Shown here in pieces: positions 34,073-46,266 of a stretch of 64,000 bases of DNA (within the stretch, counting starts at the first letter, position 1; every line of letters begins with the position of its first letter). A program made the translations under genes and the position numbers. This DNA comes from Polytrichum commune (taxonomy: Eukaryota > Streptophyta > Polytrichopsida > Polytrichales > Polytrichaceae): contig OX485807.1 in assembly GCA_950295325.1 (NCBI GenBank), positions 21,299,666-21,363,665 of the forward strand, read 5' to 3'. The notes beneath the pieces are model-generated. The model made no database searches, had not been told where the DNA came from, and was given only the letters and a program-made list of their open reading frames with translations.

Positions 34073-34292
34073 CACTATTATTAGTATACGGTGCCACTTA
34101 CTATTTGAAGCTACGCATTGCTATAACTTCTTGCGAAGAATGTAAACTTTTTACCAAGTAAAGTCATTTATGTTGAATATTTTCCATACAACTTATTGAA
34201 CCATTGTTGGTAACAAATGAAATCTCTATGGTGAGAAGTTATAGCCTTGTGTAATTCCAAATAGTAAGTGGCACAAAATACCATGAAGGGTG
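34073..34292. mobile_element. TA-flanked foldback MITE, 220 bp
   Basis: The ends are CACTATTATTAG and, inverted, CACCCTTCATGG. Inner arms GTGCCACTTACTATTTG and CAAATAGTAAGTGGCAC pair perfectly, followed by GCTATAACTTCT and its complement. A TA lies on each side. Length and layout match the element at 56876-57093. Confidence 0.78.
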
Positions 34293-34442
34293 TAGAGTAC
34301 TTTAGGGCATGTGATGCCAATGCCAAAGTAGTTTCACAAAAGAAACTTCCAAGTTGTAAGGAGTTCCCAATGCTTTGACGGTCAAGTTACATGAGTGTTG
34401 CAAGTCTTTGGCCATCCATGTCTAGTTGACTCATAAGGGTTC

Positions 34443-34446
<4 letters not shown>

Positions 34447-34522
<76 letters not shown>
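34447..34522. repeat. (AT)n microsatellite
   Basis: A nearly pure TA dinucleotide tract of about 75 bases, followed by AAATAATTAATC and a (CTTT)n stretch. Confidence 0.97.
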
Positions 34523-34526
<4 letters not shown>

Positions 34527-35384
34527 TTAATCTTTCTTTCTTTCTTTCATGAAGTTATTGTTTGACTATATTACATAATGAATGAAGGGTTGTGCTTTTG
34601 ACAAAGGTTTCAAACCATGAGTGGATGAAAAATGTTGTGAGAACCATTGTAAATTGATTAACAACAATGTACCGCATCTCTAGAAAATTGTGTGTTCATT
34701 AAGACTACTTAAGCCTTGACCATACTTGTGGACCCAAAATAATCACCGAATTGTAATTGGATCATTCTTTGAAGATCCCGTGGTGTCTTATATTCACTTA
34801 CGAATTTGATAACTCCAAGGCGTTTATGTTTGCAACATGTGTGTATTAAGTTTGATTTGTCACTTGTCATGCCCTAACAAGCCACCCGTTAATATATCTA
34901 TAATAATCTAAGGTGGGTCTCAATAACTTGACCAACCAACTTGACTTGAAAGTGACAATTTCCACTTAATCGCAAGTGGAGTTCTTGATTAGTATTTTGG
35001 TAATTTTGGACATTCTAACCAATTTTGGGCAAGAGGGAGTATGAGTGATAAGCAGTGAGCGGTGAGTGGTAACACATGAGTGGATATGCCAAATTTAGTA
35101 AATATGCAAAGTTTTAGGGTACATACTCAGAAAATTGCACTCTTTTCAATCGTAAAGGGCTAATATATTGATTGAACAGGAATGAAGGGGGCCTATTACC
35201 TTGGACACTTCAAAAATCTAAAAACTCTTTGTTGAATTTTATTATAAGAATCCACACCAATACATGTCACTTATTGACATTATCAGACATGCGGTTGAAC
35301 ATAACACTCGGAGCACTACCCACACTCCATAACACCGGTAAGTTCATATGACCTCATTGGAGCGTGAATGAACTTGTCATTGTT

Positions 35385-38123
35385 TTAATCCACATTGCAT
35401 AGAAATCTAAACATATAATATAGATGTTTGCAATACACCCATTTCACTTTCTTACCCAAAGACTGAGATGGCATTTTCATAAAGTCAGGACATGTGTAAT
35501 GCAAGATGTTGCCAATTGTGACAAGATATGCGATATCGTCATCAGAGACGCTGTTGATTACTACTCCAAAGCCAGGATATGGATAGGCAATGACTCCAAC
35601 CACATAGTAACCGTTTATGAGTTCGGGGATTTCTTATTTGTTTTTGTGATTTGTCATTGGTGTTGCTAGATTGCAATGAATTGTCTTCCCAAACCTGGAA
35701 GTTGGATGGCACATGGAAATGTGACCAATGGATTGGGAGTATGGCAATCTTAGATAGCCTACAATGAGGAGAAAGTGCCTCCCTACGGTACAATTGAAGC
35801 GCGACGTCGTCAACAAGCAACACCTCCTCCCTTTTAAGATTTATAGCTATCTTTAGCGGCCATGTGTTGGGTACTATAGGCCAATCAAGCACATACTACT
35901 TCTTGTTGCCACCTCACACAATGTTTGATGTCGTCAAGGCATGGGCAAAATTTGCACTCAACATTGTTGGTTGAGCCGTACCCTTTCTTCATACCCTTGT
36001 AGGTCGGGGCAAGTGTGCCATGTTTGCCAACTCTGACTTTGGCATTGCACAAAATACTTGTATTGCCTTAAATTGCCCAACATCATTTGACATAGTTATG
36101 TGTTAATATTGCAATGTGCCATTGGGAAGACGGGCAATCAATTTCTAACATCATTGTGGTATGAACCACACCATGCTTTGTATAATTTATGGACTCCTCT
36201 ATACATGCTCTTTTTGCCCTAATGTTAGGTTGAGTGGTTCATTTTGTCGAGTCTATGTGAGTCTCAATCGGCACAGGGAGTCAAGTCGAGCTTATATTTG
36301 GTGGAGCCGAAGAACTCCAATTCCTCTAGGGCACAATCCCATGTGTTAAGAACTTTTACCCCTGGATACAACTTCATGGCATCTACCATCAATTTGGGAT
36401 CACCAAACCTTGCAACAACCTTTAGTTTCAAGGACATTGAATTAGGGCCTTTACCAATAGAACCCCCTTTCAATCACAACCTATAATTTGCAATGTGCAT
36501 AAATGCACATATCAAATTTTACATTGTTGCTTTGTAAAGGCAAGTCATCTTGTTGTTGAATTATTGCAACCACTTGTTGTACATTGTTCTACAAGGTTAC
36601 ACTTGGCATTTCCGCATATTCATCTATTTTCATATACTGCAAACACCACACAAATCCTACAAGATTTTTTATATTTGTTATGTGTAAAGAAATGAATCAA
36701 CATTAAAAATAGATTGTAACAATGCACTGGCAATAAGCATATGACCACCCCATTGCCCGTAACAGAATTGCTAGAATCCCAACCATTGAGTACTCCGAGA
36801 AATCGAGAATGCCTTCATCTGTAGCAATTTCGGATGACAACCACCATGAACGAGTAAGATGATATTTAGTTTCAGCTTTGTCCATTATCTTCACGTCCTC
36901 GTAATCCTCGCATTGTTGATTGTGTTGGAATTGAAAGGATGGTTTAATATATTTATGTGTCACCTTTTCCAAGCTTGCAAACCAATGAAAAGACATGTGC
37001 ACTCAGGACCGATTGTAGCTAGATTTGGGTTGCGATCCCCGTAGATCTTTCTCACCACGTTCCGATTAACTTGGGCATTGTCTACCATAAACCCCTAGAA
37101 GTTTACCTTTGGCACTCCATTTATTTCTATGACAAAATTTGAGTACTTCTAGAAGAAAGTATGAGTTGCGCCATCCTCTTGTTGTATGTCATAGTAAAAA
37201 GTTGTCAACACCTTCTAATACTTGTTATCATACACATGACATGCCAAGGTGGTCCAATGTTTCAAGCGTTTGACATGGTTAAACATTATCCATAAGTTCT
37301 CCATATCACTACTGACTTGCATACGTTTCACAAGATCCACACCACTCCTTAGAAGGTCTATGGACAATTTGAAAACAAACACTTGGTTTTTGGACTGCCA
37401 TGGGAATATACTACTGTGGACATAGTTATAACCAGAGCGGTCTTTCGCTGCCATAATATTGAACAAAACGATTTGAATTCGACACAAAGTTATGGCAATT
37501 GGGGGAGGCAAGATATTGAGTTATCTATAACCATCTCTAGTAACGAACGTGCCATGTGATGGACTTCTCCATTTGATAGAAATTTAAGAAGTTAGTATGC
37601 CAAAGATTATTTACTTGTTGCCATTCCTATAGCAATATTTTTGGTTGTGGGTGTTTTCACGACCTCCCTAGCAACGCATTGGTAAGCCATGTCCCATGAC
37701 TCACGATATGTATCATTAAGAACAAGGTGGTCATGCACACCTAAATGAAAACAAGTCCTAGACATCCTAGGGAATGTGTAGTGGACATATATTATACAAA
37801 CATGGCACAAAACAATGTACACATGTGTGGAATAACAAACCTTGCACTCCACCCTAGATTTATTAGGCGCTACATTGCCAACCAAAAATGGGATGGGAGT
37901 TAGTCCAATCCATTCGTTGCAGTTGCGAACCCCCCATTGCGATACATGTAGGCACAATAGTTGTTTGAGCATTGTAGATGACTGGCACAACAATCATGAA
38001 TGAAGATCCAAAATCATATTGTATATTGGTTCTTCTTATTATGCACCCATGGATGTCCATTATACTTTTTGTCTTTGTCATCCATAAAATGGTTATATGC
38101 ATTAGGAACACCAAAAAACACAA
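35385..38123 (-). pseudogene. Degenerate transposase-like gene (remnants)
   Basis: Open segments occur in several frames at 37863-38123, 37607-37993, 37215-37511, 36703-37002 and 35542-35892, separated by stops and frame changes. Recognisable words include CKVCYS, then TWLTN/WDMAYQCVAREV, VKRLKHWTTLACHVYDNKY, FHWFASLEKVTHKYIKPSFQ and YHLTRSWWLSS. The order, with a Cys-containing N-terminus followed by an Asp-containing core and a C-terminal Trp-rich helix, is like MULE-type transposases. I cannot name the family with certainty. No intact frame longer than 130 codons remains, so it is inactive. Confidence 0.5.
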
Positions 38124-38179
38124 GGGGGTAACATAAACAAAACATTGCCATCAAAAGATGTTGGCAAGTACTTGACATC

Positions 38180-38722
38180 ATGGACATCTATACCCTCAAA
38201 ATTAATGGTAATATGATCGGATTTAGACCATTTTCTAGAACCAATATCCCACTTTGTCATTTGATTCTATCGCCTCTTGTCAAACCTAACTTAGAGGTGG
38301 ATGTACAACTCTTCAAAAATGAATATGTGAATGGTTACATGGAAGGAGATATGGTGTTGCATGTGTTGCCTTTTAACAACCATGGGAAATGTATGAAGAT
38401 CAATGACTCTGAAACATGGGTGGAGCATTGGCTATCATGCAATGAATCATTTGAGGAGATGCTTAAAAGTGATAAGGGCTATAAGAGGTTCAATAGCAAA
38501 ATGTTCTACATTTGGGATGGCAATCACCATGTGATAGCTTGGCATAGACACATTCATAGGGTGCACCCTGAAAACAAAGAGTGACATTACTCTATGGATT
38601 GCTTTGTGCTCAAACCGGCCAGTTTCATTGCTATTCTTCTAGATGCCATGCATGATGTCAATAGGTAAATTTATTTTCTGTCATTGTTTTAAGAGTTTGA
38701 TTATTTATGTCAAGCTAAAAAT

Positions 38723-38787
<65 letters not shown>

Positions 38788-40325
38788 ATATATTTATTTG
38801 TCTTTGTCAGGTATACAAAGAGTGATCATGTTAAAGTGCATAAGTTCCATCGTGTACATGGTTTTGGTATTCTCAAATTAGAGGACTTCAAGGATATTTT
38901 GACCTTGAATCAATACTCCAAGTGTGTTCAAAAGGGTGAGAAGCCAATTTGGTATGCTTTCACTAAGAATGTGTTTGCCAGTTTCTTTACAATGTAGATG
39001 TTCTACTATTTGTATATTTGACATAGTTTCAATCACTATTCTAGAGCTAATGTATTTTCTCTTCTTGTAGCATGAGGTGACATCTATCACTAAAAAGGCA
39101 TCTCTTAAGTACAACGAGAAAAAATCCTTTGATGTATGGTGTATGAGATGCAATGTGAAATGCAACTTAAAAAAGAAGCAATAGTTTCAATTCGTGGGAA
39201 GGAACTCAAGAAGCTAATAGCCGTGGCTAATCCAACTAATGATGTGGGCTTCATGAATGAAGTGAGTCAATTCAAAGTGCTTCCTATTGGTTTTTTTTTG
39301 TTATGCTTTCAATGGGTTGTTGACATTTTTCATTTTGCAAATTTGTCAAACATTATGAAGTAAATGCAGATCCTTCAAATGATTGCCACCACCCCAACGG
39401 GTGTTGTTTCAAGGCTAGGTGGTTGAAGTGGTGGAATTCAAGTGATATGGTCTGTGAGTCATTGCACTATCCATTAGAAAATATCAAAGAGAAGGTATTT
39501 GATGCATGGTTGATTAAGGCTTCTTTTTGGACTAAGTTTACCTTTACCCAACTTGTTGTTTATTCATTTTCTTATTCTTCTAAAGTTTTAGGTTAAGACT
39601 ATTAATTACTTGGATTATTTGGCAATTAGATGGTTTTGTGAAGGAGCTTCTGAATATGGAGAAGTGATTGAAGGAGAAGGTTTGTTGGGATGCATTTGTG
39701 CTTGCGCCTTTTGAGAATGCTAAGAAATGGTGCATCTTACTATGGACTAAAAGCATTTCGACCATTTTTCAGTGGCCAAGATACTTTCACAAAATCAAGT
39801 GACCTCAACAAAGTGTTAGGCGGTGACATTGCGATCAAACGAGTTATATACAAGTTGTTGTTTCATTGGTTTAACCTACTTGCAACATTTTTAATGCACT
39901 TTATGATTTTTTATTATATCTTCCACCTACATTCAAACTAACATGGGTTGTTTGATTGTGGTAGGTATTTAAAGTGGGAGTTGTTGCCGGCAAATGCCAT
40001 CTCCTTTGCATCCATTCCTGACTCCTTTGCTTCATGGATTGACACATCCCTCAAATTTTGTATTTTCACCACAAACCAGATGAAAATATGGGATTATTCC
40101 AATTGAGGTGTTGTCCATGATTTATTATTTGCCCTATTACTTTTCACCTAGCCAAAGAAGAGGAGGTGAGGAAGAAGACCAATCCAATAGAGTTGCCTCG
40201 AGATGATGTAGACACGATACACTATAAGGATGAGGTAGAGGTAGTTGTCAAACATGTAGGGAAGGGTAAACATATACATCGCTCCGAGACCGAGGAGGTT
40301 AAAACTACAGTTGCCTTCCAAATTG
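38180..40325 (+). pseudogene. Decayed multi-exon gene with ParB/Srx-like DGNH motif (5' part)
   Basis: The first exon (38180-38664) starts MDIYTLKINGNMIGFRPF and contains MFYIWDGNHHVIAWHRHIHR, resembling the DGNHR core of ParB/sulfiredoxin-like proteins but with His in place of Arg. A TGA at 38582 interrupts the frame, which then continues HYSMDCFVLKP to a GT donor at 38665. The next exon begins at 38811 after an AG acceptor and keeps phase (YTKSDHVKVHKFHRVHGFG). A frameshift follows near 39137 (SFDV to VYEMQCEMQLKKE). The last piece before the insertion (about 40154-40331) encodes an acidic/basic tail, ELPRDDVDTIHYKDEVEVVV. The function of the intact protein is unknown. It probably belonged to a mobile element. 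Confidence 0.55.
38724..38786. repeat. Perfect (CA)n-TATATA-(TG)n palindrome
   Basis: About 14 CA units run into TATATAT and then about 13 TG units, so the whole segment can fold into one hairpin. It lies inside the predicted intron (38665-38810) of the decayed gene. Confidence 0.95.
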
Positions 40326-40331
40326 TAGTTG

Positions 40332-43300
40332 TGTCGTAGCACGGTGGTGGCGTATTCATTAAATTAACCTGATAAACGCGTAACACGTCACAACCGCGCC
40401 AAGTTTGTTCCCACGAAGAACCTACGGTTGTTTACGACCCTAGAGAGAGGGAATCTTTCACAAACACACACACAAGAAACACCAGAAACTAAGACAACAC
40501 AAATCGGATTAAGAAATCCGGGATATTACGGAAAGTATGGCACGGATATTTCCGCCTTTCCGGTAGTGGACCGAAGTATGGAACACAACACAAAGTATAG
40601 ACAAACTCCCACCCTCGAGTAGTAACAACAATAGACTCAGTGTCCCGAATCCATAGTATAACAACTATATACACTCCATTCTAAGATTCCTTATTACGGG
40701 TCATGACTTCCAGGATAAGGTTTCCGCGATAGAGGTAGCGGATTTTACCTGTATTTCCACTATCCGCTAGATTTTCGACCGTGTCACAAAGACCATAGTT
40801 CTAGTGTTTTAGGCTAGAATGCTCAGAGAGATTTGGTAGTTGTTCATCAGGATTTCACCCTTTAGGTTGATTTCTTAGGGTTGTCTCCCTATCTCCATTT
40901 CCTCCTTCTAACTACTACCCCCTTAGACTAGTGTTATGATGGGGGCAACCCTCCCTCGGGAAGGTGTCCCACTCAAGTATCCGACGCGTGCCACCCCCTT
41001 TTACGGGGGAGAAGGTGGAAGAAGTTTTGGGTCTACAAAACCAGCTTGATCCGGTTTCCGTGATGACACAGTTTTCACTATACCACACGCGGAAACCGAA
41101 TCCTTCCTCGAGAAAGGTGGAAACACAACATCTTCACTCCTATCCTCACAATGGGTAGCTTGTGCTGTTCCACAGGTCACACAGGATAGGACCTAAGGTC
41201 TGTTGATTTCCGTGACGGCGGGGCTAACATAGGGATGGGGCTACCATGCCTACCATCCGCGGTGGGAACCAAGCGTCAGTTGCGGCAGGTGCATGAGTGT
41301 TCTAGACCAGTCCGTTACTGCTGATCGGTGTGATCCACCTCCAGGTCACGGCAAGCGGAAGGTGTAAACCAGAACTCTTCCCCTACTATTGGACATGTTT
41401 ATCCACTGCTGCTCATTGTCGGTCCCTACTTGGACGGAGTAAGTGGGGAAGAACCTACCGTGTGTGTGGAACTTCCCTTGTCCAACAACCCCACGGTGGG
41501 GTTCTTTCCCCTTGCTCGGCCAATCCTTTCCTCCTTTCCGCGCTTAAGATTCCTCCGCCCATCACCTGCTCACACAGGGGCGTTTCAACCACACGCACCT
41601 CGGGGTATTACTGTTCCCCTGTCCTATCACGGAATACTACCTAACCAACCTACACAATGATAGGGAATGGCGGAAAACTCGGAAACCTCAAGTAGGGGAA
41701 GGAGGGACCACTTGCATTACACATGTACTCAAGACTCAACTCAAAACGAAGGTGAAGTAAAGCATAAGGTCCGAATTAAACAAAAGAACATTTGCATTGC
41801 AAAATGATGAGAAAAACACCGGAGTGCTCCCTCTTAAACCAAATTAACACCCACATGCCATGGTTTCCATGCTGGAAATCACGGGCCACGTGACAGTCCT
41901 GACAATCCACCTCAATGAGAGGTCAGAACCTAAACAAAGAAAATGAAAAAGCACCCAACCCGGGGCCAATTAACTACTTGCCCAAAACAACTAAAAATGG
42001 AATCCTAACTAAAATCTACTCCTTATCCTTCCGCTTCTTCAACTTGGCCTCCTTCTTATTATGCTTCCGCTCCTCGCGGCGGTCCACTCTATCTGTTACC
42101 AAAGATGGAGCACGTGGTGGTGGCCCTGACACCTCGTGTCCATCGGGTCCGGGAATCGCTCCCACGCGGTCCACCGTCTCCGCAACGTCCGGTGCCAGTG
42201 GTGCGGACAGTTGGTTATCCGGCAGAAATCCCGGAGTAAAGAATTGCAAGTGGCGGCGGATCCCGGGCAACCACTTGGAAGTCCGTGGCAAGGCTCGGTG
42301 TTGAGACCTCGGCCACGTGACAATCACCCAAGGTTTCATCTCCAACCGCGGCAGAAACTGGGGAGGCATTGGGAACTAACACCTCAGTGGTGGAAACCGG
42401 TAGGGCCGTGATCGCCGTGATGTCCTCCACCTGGTCCACCTCTTCCGCATATTGGTTTCCACCTTCTACCGCGGCATCCTGAATTTTCACCATGTCATGA
42501 GGGGTCAGGTCGGAGTAGCTCGATGAGGACTCTCTTTCCTCCGATGACTCAACTACGACGGGAAACAATTCCGTGCAGCTAGCAATGAGGGCCTTCATTA
42601 CTTTCAAAGATGCGTCCATCTTACTCCCTTGATCCATGATGAAGGTAACCATCTTCGACCCGGAAACGTGGCCCGCATTCTTCAATTCCGTGTCGAATAT
42701 CTTGGCTTTCCACCACACATTCCCCGGGATTTCCACCATATCACTCACCTTTTGTACCGTGAGGGTGGTATCCTTTACCTGCTTAAGGAGCTTCTCTCGC
42801 TCCGCCTCCAACTTCCGCACTCGTTCCGCGGTCTTCCATTTTTCCGCAGTAAGGTGGTCAACCTTACGCTCCAGCTCCCGCAACCGGCGCGGATCTTGGA
42901 TGGCCTCATGTATTGCGGCAACCGAACTCTCCCGCGGAAGGTTGCCCACCAATTCCCCTACTTGTTGCATTTGCAGCTCATATTCCGCAATCCGGAATCG
43001 TACTCCCTCCAAGTCGCGGATAATGGTGTCCACCAGATTGTCCTCCAAGGGGAAGGTGGAGGTTCCACCTCCTACGGGCTTGGTGGCGGACCTGGTCCGT
43101 GTCGCACGATTCCCCAACATTAGTTTCCGTTTTTTGGTCACGGGCCGCTCTTTGTTGCTCAACTCCATCACATCTTCCTCTTTCGAACCCTCATGGCTCA
43201 TTTCCGGCTCCGAGTTGGTAGTCTTGACCCCCCGCATGAACTGATGCGATGTCCATTGGGTTTCTTCTTCGTCTGTGAGTAGGTTTCCGTGTGCGTAAAG

Positions 43301-44151
43301 GTGGAAGAGGAAATGCCCAATGTAAGAAGGTTGGCCTCGCTTAGTGTTGGTTGCCAACTTGTGCACCAACTCCCCAATGATGCTTCCCCAATCCACCACG
43401 TTCTTCTCATAGTGTGTAAGAAGTAAGGTGGTGGCAAGGGTAAGAGTGATGTTATAGGGCTTCTCCGGGCTAAAGATAGACACTAGAAAAGTTAACATTT
43501 TCCTTTCCCTCTCGTCTTTACAATCCTTCACAAAGTAGCCATACTTGGGTTCAACCTCTAGGAGAATTTGTCCCTGGTACAATCCTCTCTCTTAGTGGCC
43601 ATACCTTCCTCTCCCTGCTTGAACCCGTAAACATTATTCCACAATTCCGCATTCCACTTATCCGGTCGGCCCCGGATGGTGGAAGCGTAAACTTGATCTA
43701 CCTCCCCAGTGACCAACTCCCTCACCATCTCCTCACAGCGCACTCTCCAAGATTTTTCCCATAACCCGAAGTAGCCCATGCGCCTCAAGTCTGCCTCCAA
43801 TTCATTGCTCTCCTCTCGACCAGTGGGGGTGACCACGTGCACCTTGCGGAGGGCTAGCGGCTTGTCCGCAATCCTCTTCCGGGTTTGGGTCGCCATGGTG
43901 GTTGCAGCCCGCCGTCACCTGTGCGGTCCGCTCCGCTCTAAGGTTTCCGAGTCGAAACGGAATTCCTAACACTAACTTAATTTGATGTTTTTAACTACTT
44001 TAAGGATTTTAATTTTTCTTCTCAATTCTAAATAACGTACCTAATAATCTACCTATAAAGTACTCTACTTATTATGTTTTCCTTGGTCAAACCTATTTTT
44101 TAAACTTAAAACAAGGTTACTTAAGATTTTAAGAAAATGCGGGCTACGACA
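40332..44151 (-). mobile_element. 3,820-bp TG...CA element with 5-bp target duplication (solo-LTR-like)
   Basis: The ends are TGTCGTAGC at 40332-40340 and GCTACGACA at 44143-44151, a perfect 9-bp inverted pair. AGTTG lies on each side (40327-40331 and 44152-44156). Removing the element and one AGTTG restores an open reading frame in the host sequence. TG/CA ends plus 5-bp duplication are typical of LTR retroelements. I see no pair of direct terminal repeats and no reverse transcriptase or integrase, so it could be one very long solo LTR or an unusual non-autonomous element. Base composition (CCGC-rich words, higher GC) differs sharply from the flanks. It carries one minus-strand gene. Confidence 0.8.
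42215..43896 (-). pseudogene. Element-encoded coiled-coil protein, one frameshift
   Basis: The frame opens at 43896 (MATQTRKRIADKPLALRKVH) and runs about 105 codons to a GA-repeat near 43584. There it shifts to the frame of 43582-42215 and runs about 455 more codons. A gain of one GA unit would explain the break. The first half (LRRMGYFGLWEKSW, VYASTIRGRPDKWN, ALTLATTLLL-like helices, GHFLFHLYAHGNLL) has the layout of the plant transposon-protein domains found in retroelement-derived genes. This is inference from memory. The second half is a long charged coiled coil (about RRLRELERKVDHLTAEKWK through LEAEREKLLKQVKD), then an acidic, low-complexity tail. No catalytic motif is visible. Length if intact would be about 560 aa. 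A programmed frameshift or sequencing error cannot be excluded. Confidence 0.6.
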
Positions 44152-45410
44152 AGTTGTAGCACCCATTCCAAGTCCTCTTACAACTACTCCTAGTCCATCG
44201 TCACATTGCTAGTATGCCTTCGCCAAATTCATGTACTTTGAGATTTAAAAAGTTCCAAAAAACATAGTGAGTAATGCGTCCCTGTCTGACCTAGTTTGTT
44301 TAGTGTTGTTGGAGAATACTTCTAATTGATGATGGCCCTTTTCATTTGTTTGTCCTTGAGGGAAAAAAAATGTTAGGGATGATGTAAGAATCTTTGTAGC
44401 CTCTTATGAGTTTTTTTTGCGGAAAGATTGATGGGGTTTCAATGAGTTGCCATTGTGCTCTACACTGAACACTATATTATTTTTCAACCTTTCATTTGTA
44501 CCTTTTCAATATGTGCAATGTTGATTAGGAATTTGATATCCAACTCTAAATTCTAGTTAATGTGTTTCCGCATCATGTTGTTCCTCCGCGTAATTCCCAA
44601 GCCGGAGTTTTTTTTTTTTTTTTTTTTCCAAAAGAAGAGATCAACGTTTGATGTTGATGTGGAGGCTTTGGATGTGTACTTCAATCTGACATCGGCGAGC
44701 ACTTAATTAATAAATGAAAATATCATGGGGAGGTAAAAGGGAAAAAACTTTGAATCAATGCAGATTTTAATTGAAACTTTAATAACTCCAAGGTTCGTTG
44801 TCCTTGATGCTTATGCATGTAAGACTTGGTATTCTTAAATTCTTGATGTTATCATGCAAATAAAATTCATTTTGGTTTTAAATGTGACTTGTGCTAATAT
44901 TTGACCTTCAAACGTATCAATGGCACTGGGTGCATCTATTCATGCTTGTAGACGTGGTGGCTATCATTTAGTTGCTTACGAGGAGGACTTTGCACTATTT
45001 GATGTGATCCCCATTGTGTGATGCAAAACCGACTACTCCTCCAAGTGGGCCATGTTTCCCATGATGCCTCCACTGAATCCGATGAAGAGCATGTGAAGAA
45101 GGTTCCAAGGAAAGCTTGTTTGAGTGAGTAAGTTAAGGATTTATTCATGTATTGTGTGATTTAAAACTTTCTAATGTAAAACAATACTTGAACTTTGAGC
45201 TTTACGTTTTTAATTTGCAAAAAAAAGAAAAAGCATGAGCACCACTCCAAGTTCTATGGTGTTGCCTCTATATGCAAAGAGGGCTGCTCAGATGGTGGCA
45301 AAGTAGGCATCGCCGATTCCTTGATGTAGGTCAAAACAAATAGCTCGTAACCCTTATGTAGATGACGAGGTGGATGAGTGTAATGAACTTGAGGACTAGG
45401 CTAGACTATT
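44152..45410 (+). pseudogene. Decayed gene continued beyond the insertion (3' part)
   Basis: After the second AGTTG the frame continues VAPIPSPLTTTPSPSSHC to a stop near 44215. Later fragments such as GYHLVAYEEDFALFDVIPIV (about 44951-45020) and QNRLLLQVGHVSHDASTESD (about 45022-45080, another frame) lie in the same direction. A run of about 22 T occurs at 44608-44629. These look like scraps of the same plus-strand gene that starts at 38180. No intact exon remains. Confidence 0.4.
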
Positions 45411-46266
45411 GTGATCACATTTAGTTAGTTGACAATGCCATCTAATGTGTGTTTGATAGGATTGGAAATGGTTGGATTGGTTTGAATTGGAATTCATGCA
45501 ATCAATGGACGTTCATTTGTGTGAGGATTTCCTCTTCTCTTTCCATCCATGCCCAAGTACTTGAGTTTTCTTTCTTCCACAATGCCTACATGACATGCTC
45601 AAGACTTGGTATGTGCTTGCATATGTTTGAGAAGTGGATGTTACATCTATCAACATTAGTAGATTTAGTTTCCATCCCCTTGTAGTTGTTGAATCTAACA
45701 GTAGAGTTAGTCATTCATTAGGATTATTGCACTTTGTTTGTGGACACCATTCAAATTATTATTATACAAAATTGTTATCCTGAAATATCACAGTTATAGG
45801 ATACGAGGTGGGCTATTACCAAATATTTTTGCCCCCTTAGCGCTCATGTGTTATTGCTCACCGTTCACATGATAACACTCCCCTTCGGTACAAAACCGGT
45901 GCTTGACATCATCCTTTTAATCCCCTCAATATTGTGATTTTTTTCCCATAATTTTTTTGTCATGCATCATATGTGACTTCTACTGGTATTGTATTATGCA
46001 TTAATGACCATATAGTCATGTGTTTGCACTATGTTTTTTTTTGGTTATCACACAATACATGCATAATTCTAGTATCTCTGAAGGTCTGAAATTACCTAAA
46101 GATCAATTTCCTCCATTTCAAAACCTGGAATTCAATAACTCCTACAACTAGCCGAATAATAATGTTGTCTCCATCTTTTAACAACATATTGAGTATACGG
46201 AAAATTCCCACTTGTCAAGGGAATATGACAATGTAAAGCCATAAAGGAGGCCATAGGACCACCATA

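Larger units (their letters stand above)
35041..45880. mobile_element. Putative old DNA transposon with divergent genes, interrupted by a 3.8-kb insertion
   Basis: GCGGTGAGTGGTAACACATG near 35059 resembles the reverse complement of 45841-45866 (ACGGTGAGCAATAACACATG). Ungapped similarity extends outward (34 of 44 positions by eye), which suggests inverted ends. Inside, transposase-like remnants on the minus strand (35.4-38.1 kb) diverge from a decayed multi-exon gene on the plus strand (38.18-45.4 kb). Without the insertion the unit would be about 7 kb. The exact ends and any target duplication are unresolved, so the boundaries are approximate. Confidence 0.45.

Noticed and set aside
34447-34522. 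(AT)n as a replication origin or matrix attachment site
   Set aside because: A plain microsatellite with no supporting context.
42629-43244. Long plus-strand frames of 164 and 202 codons
   Set aside because: They are antisense to the coiled-coil gene of the 3.8-kb insertion and lack sensible composition.
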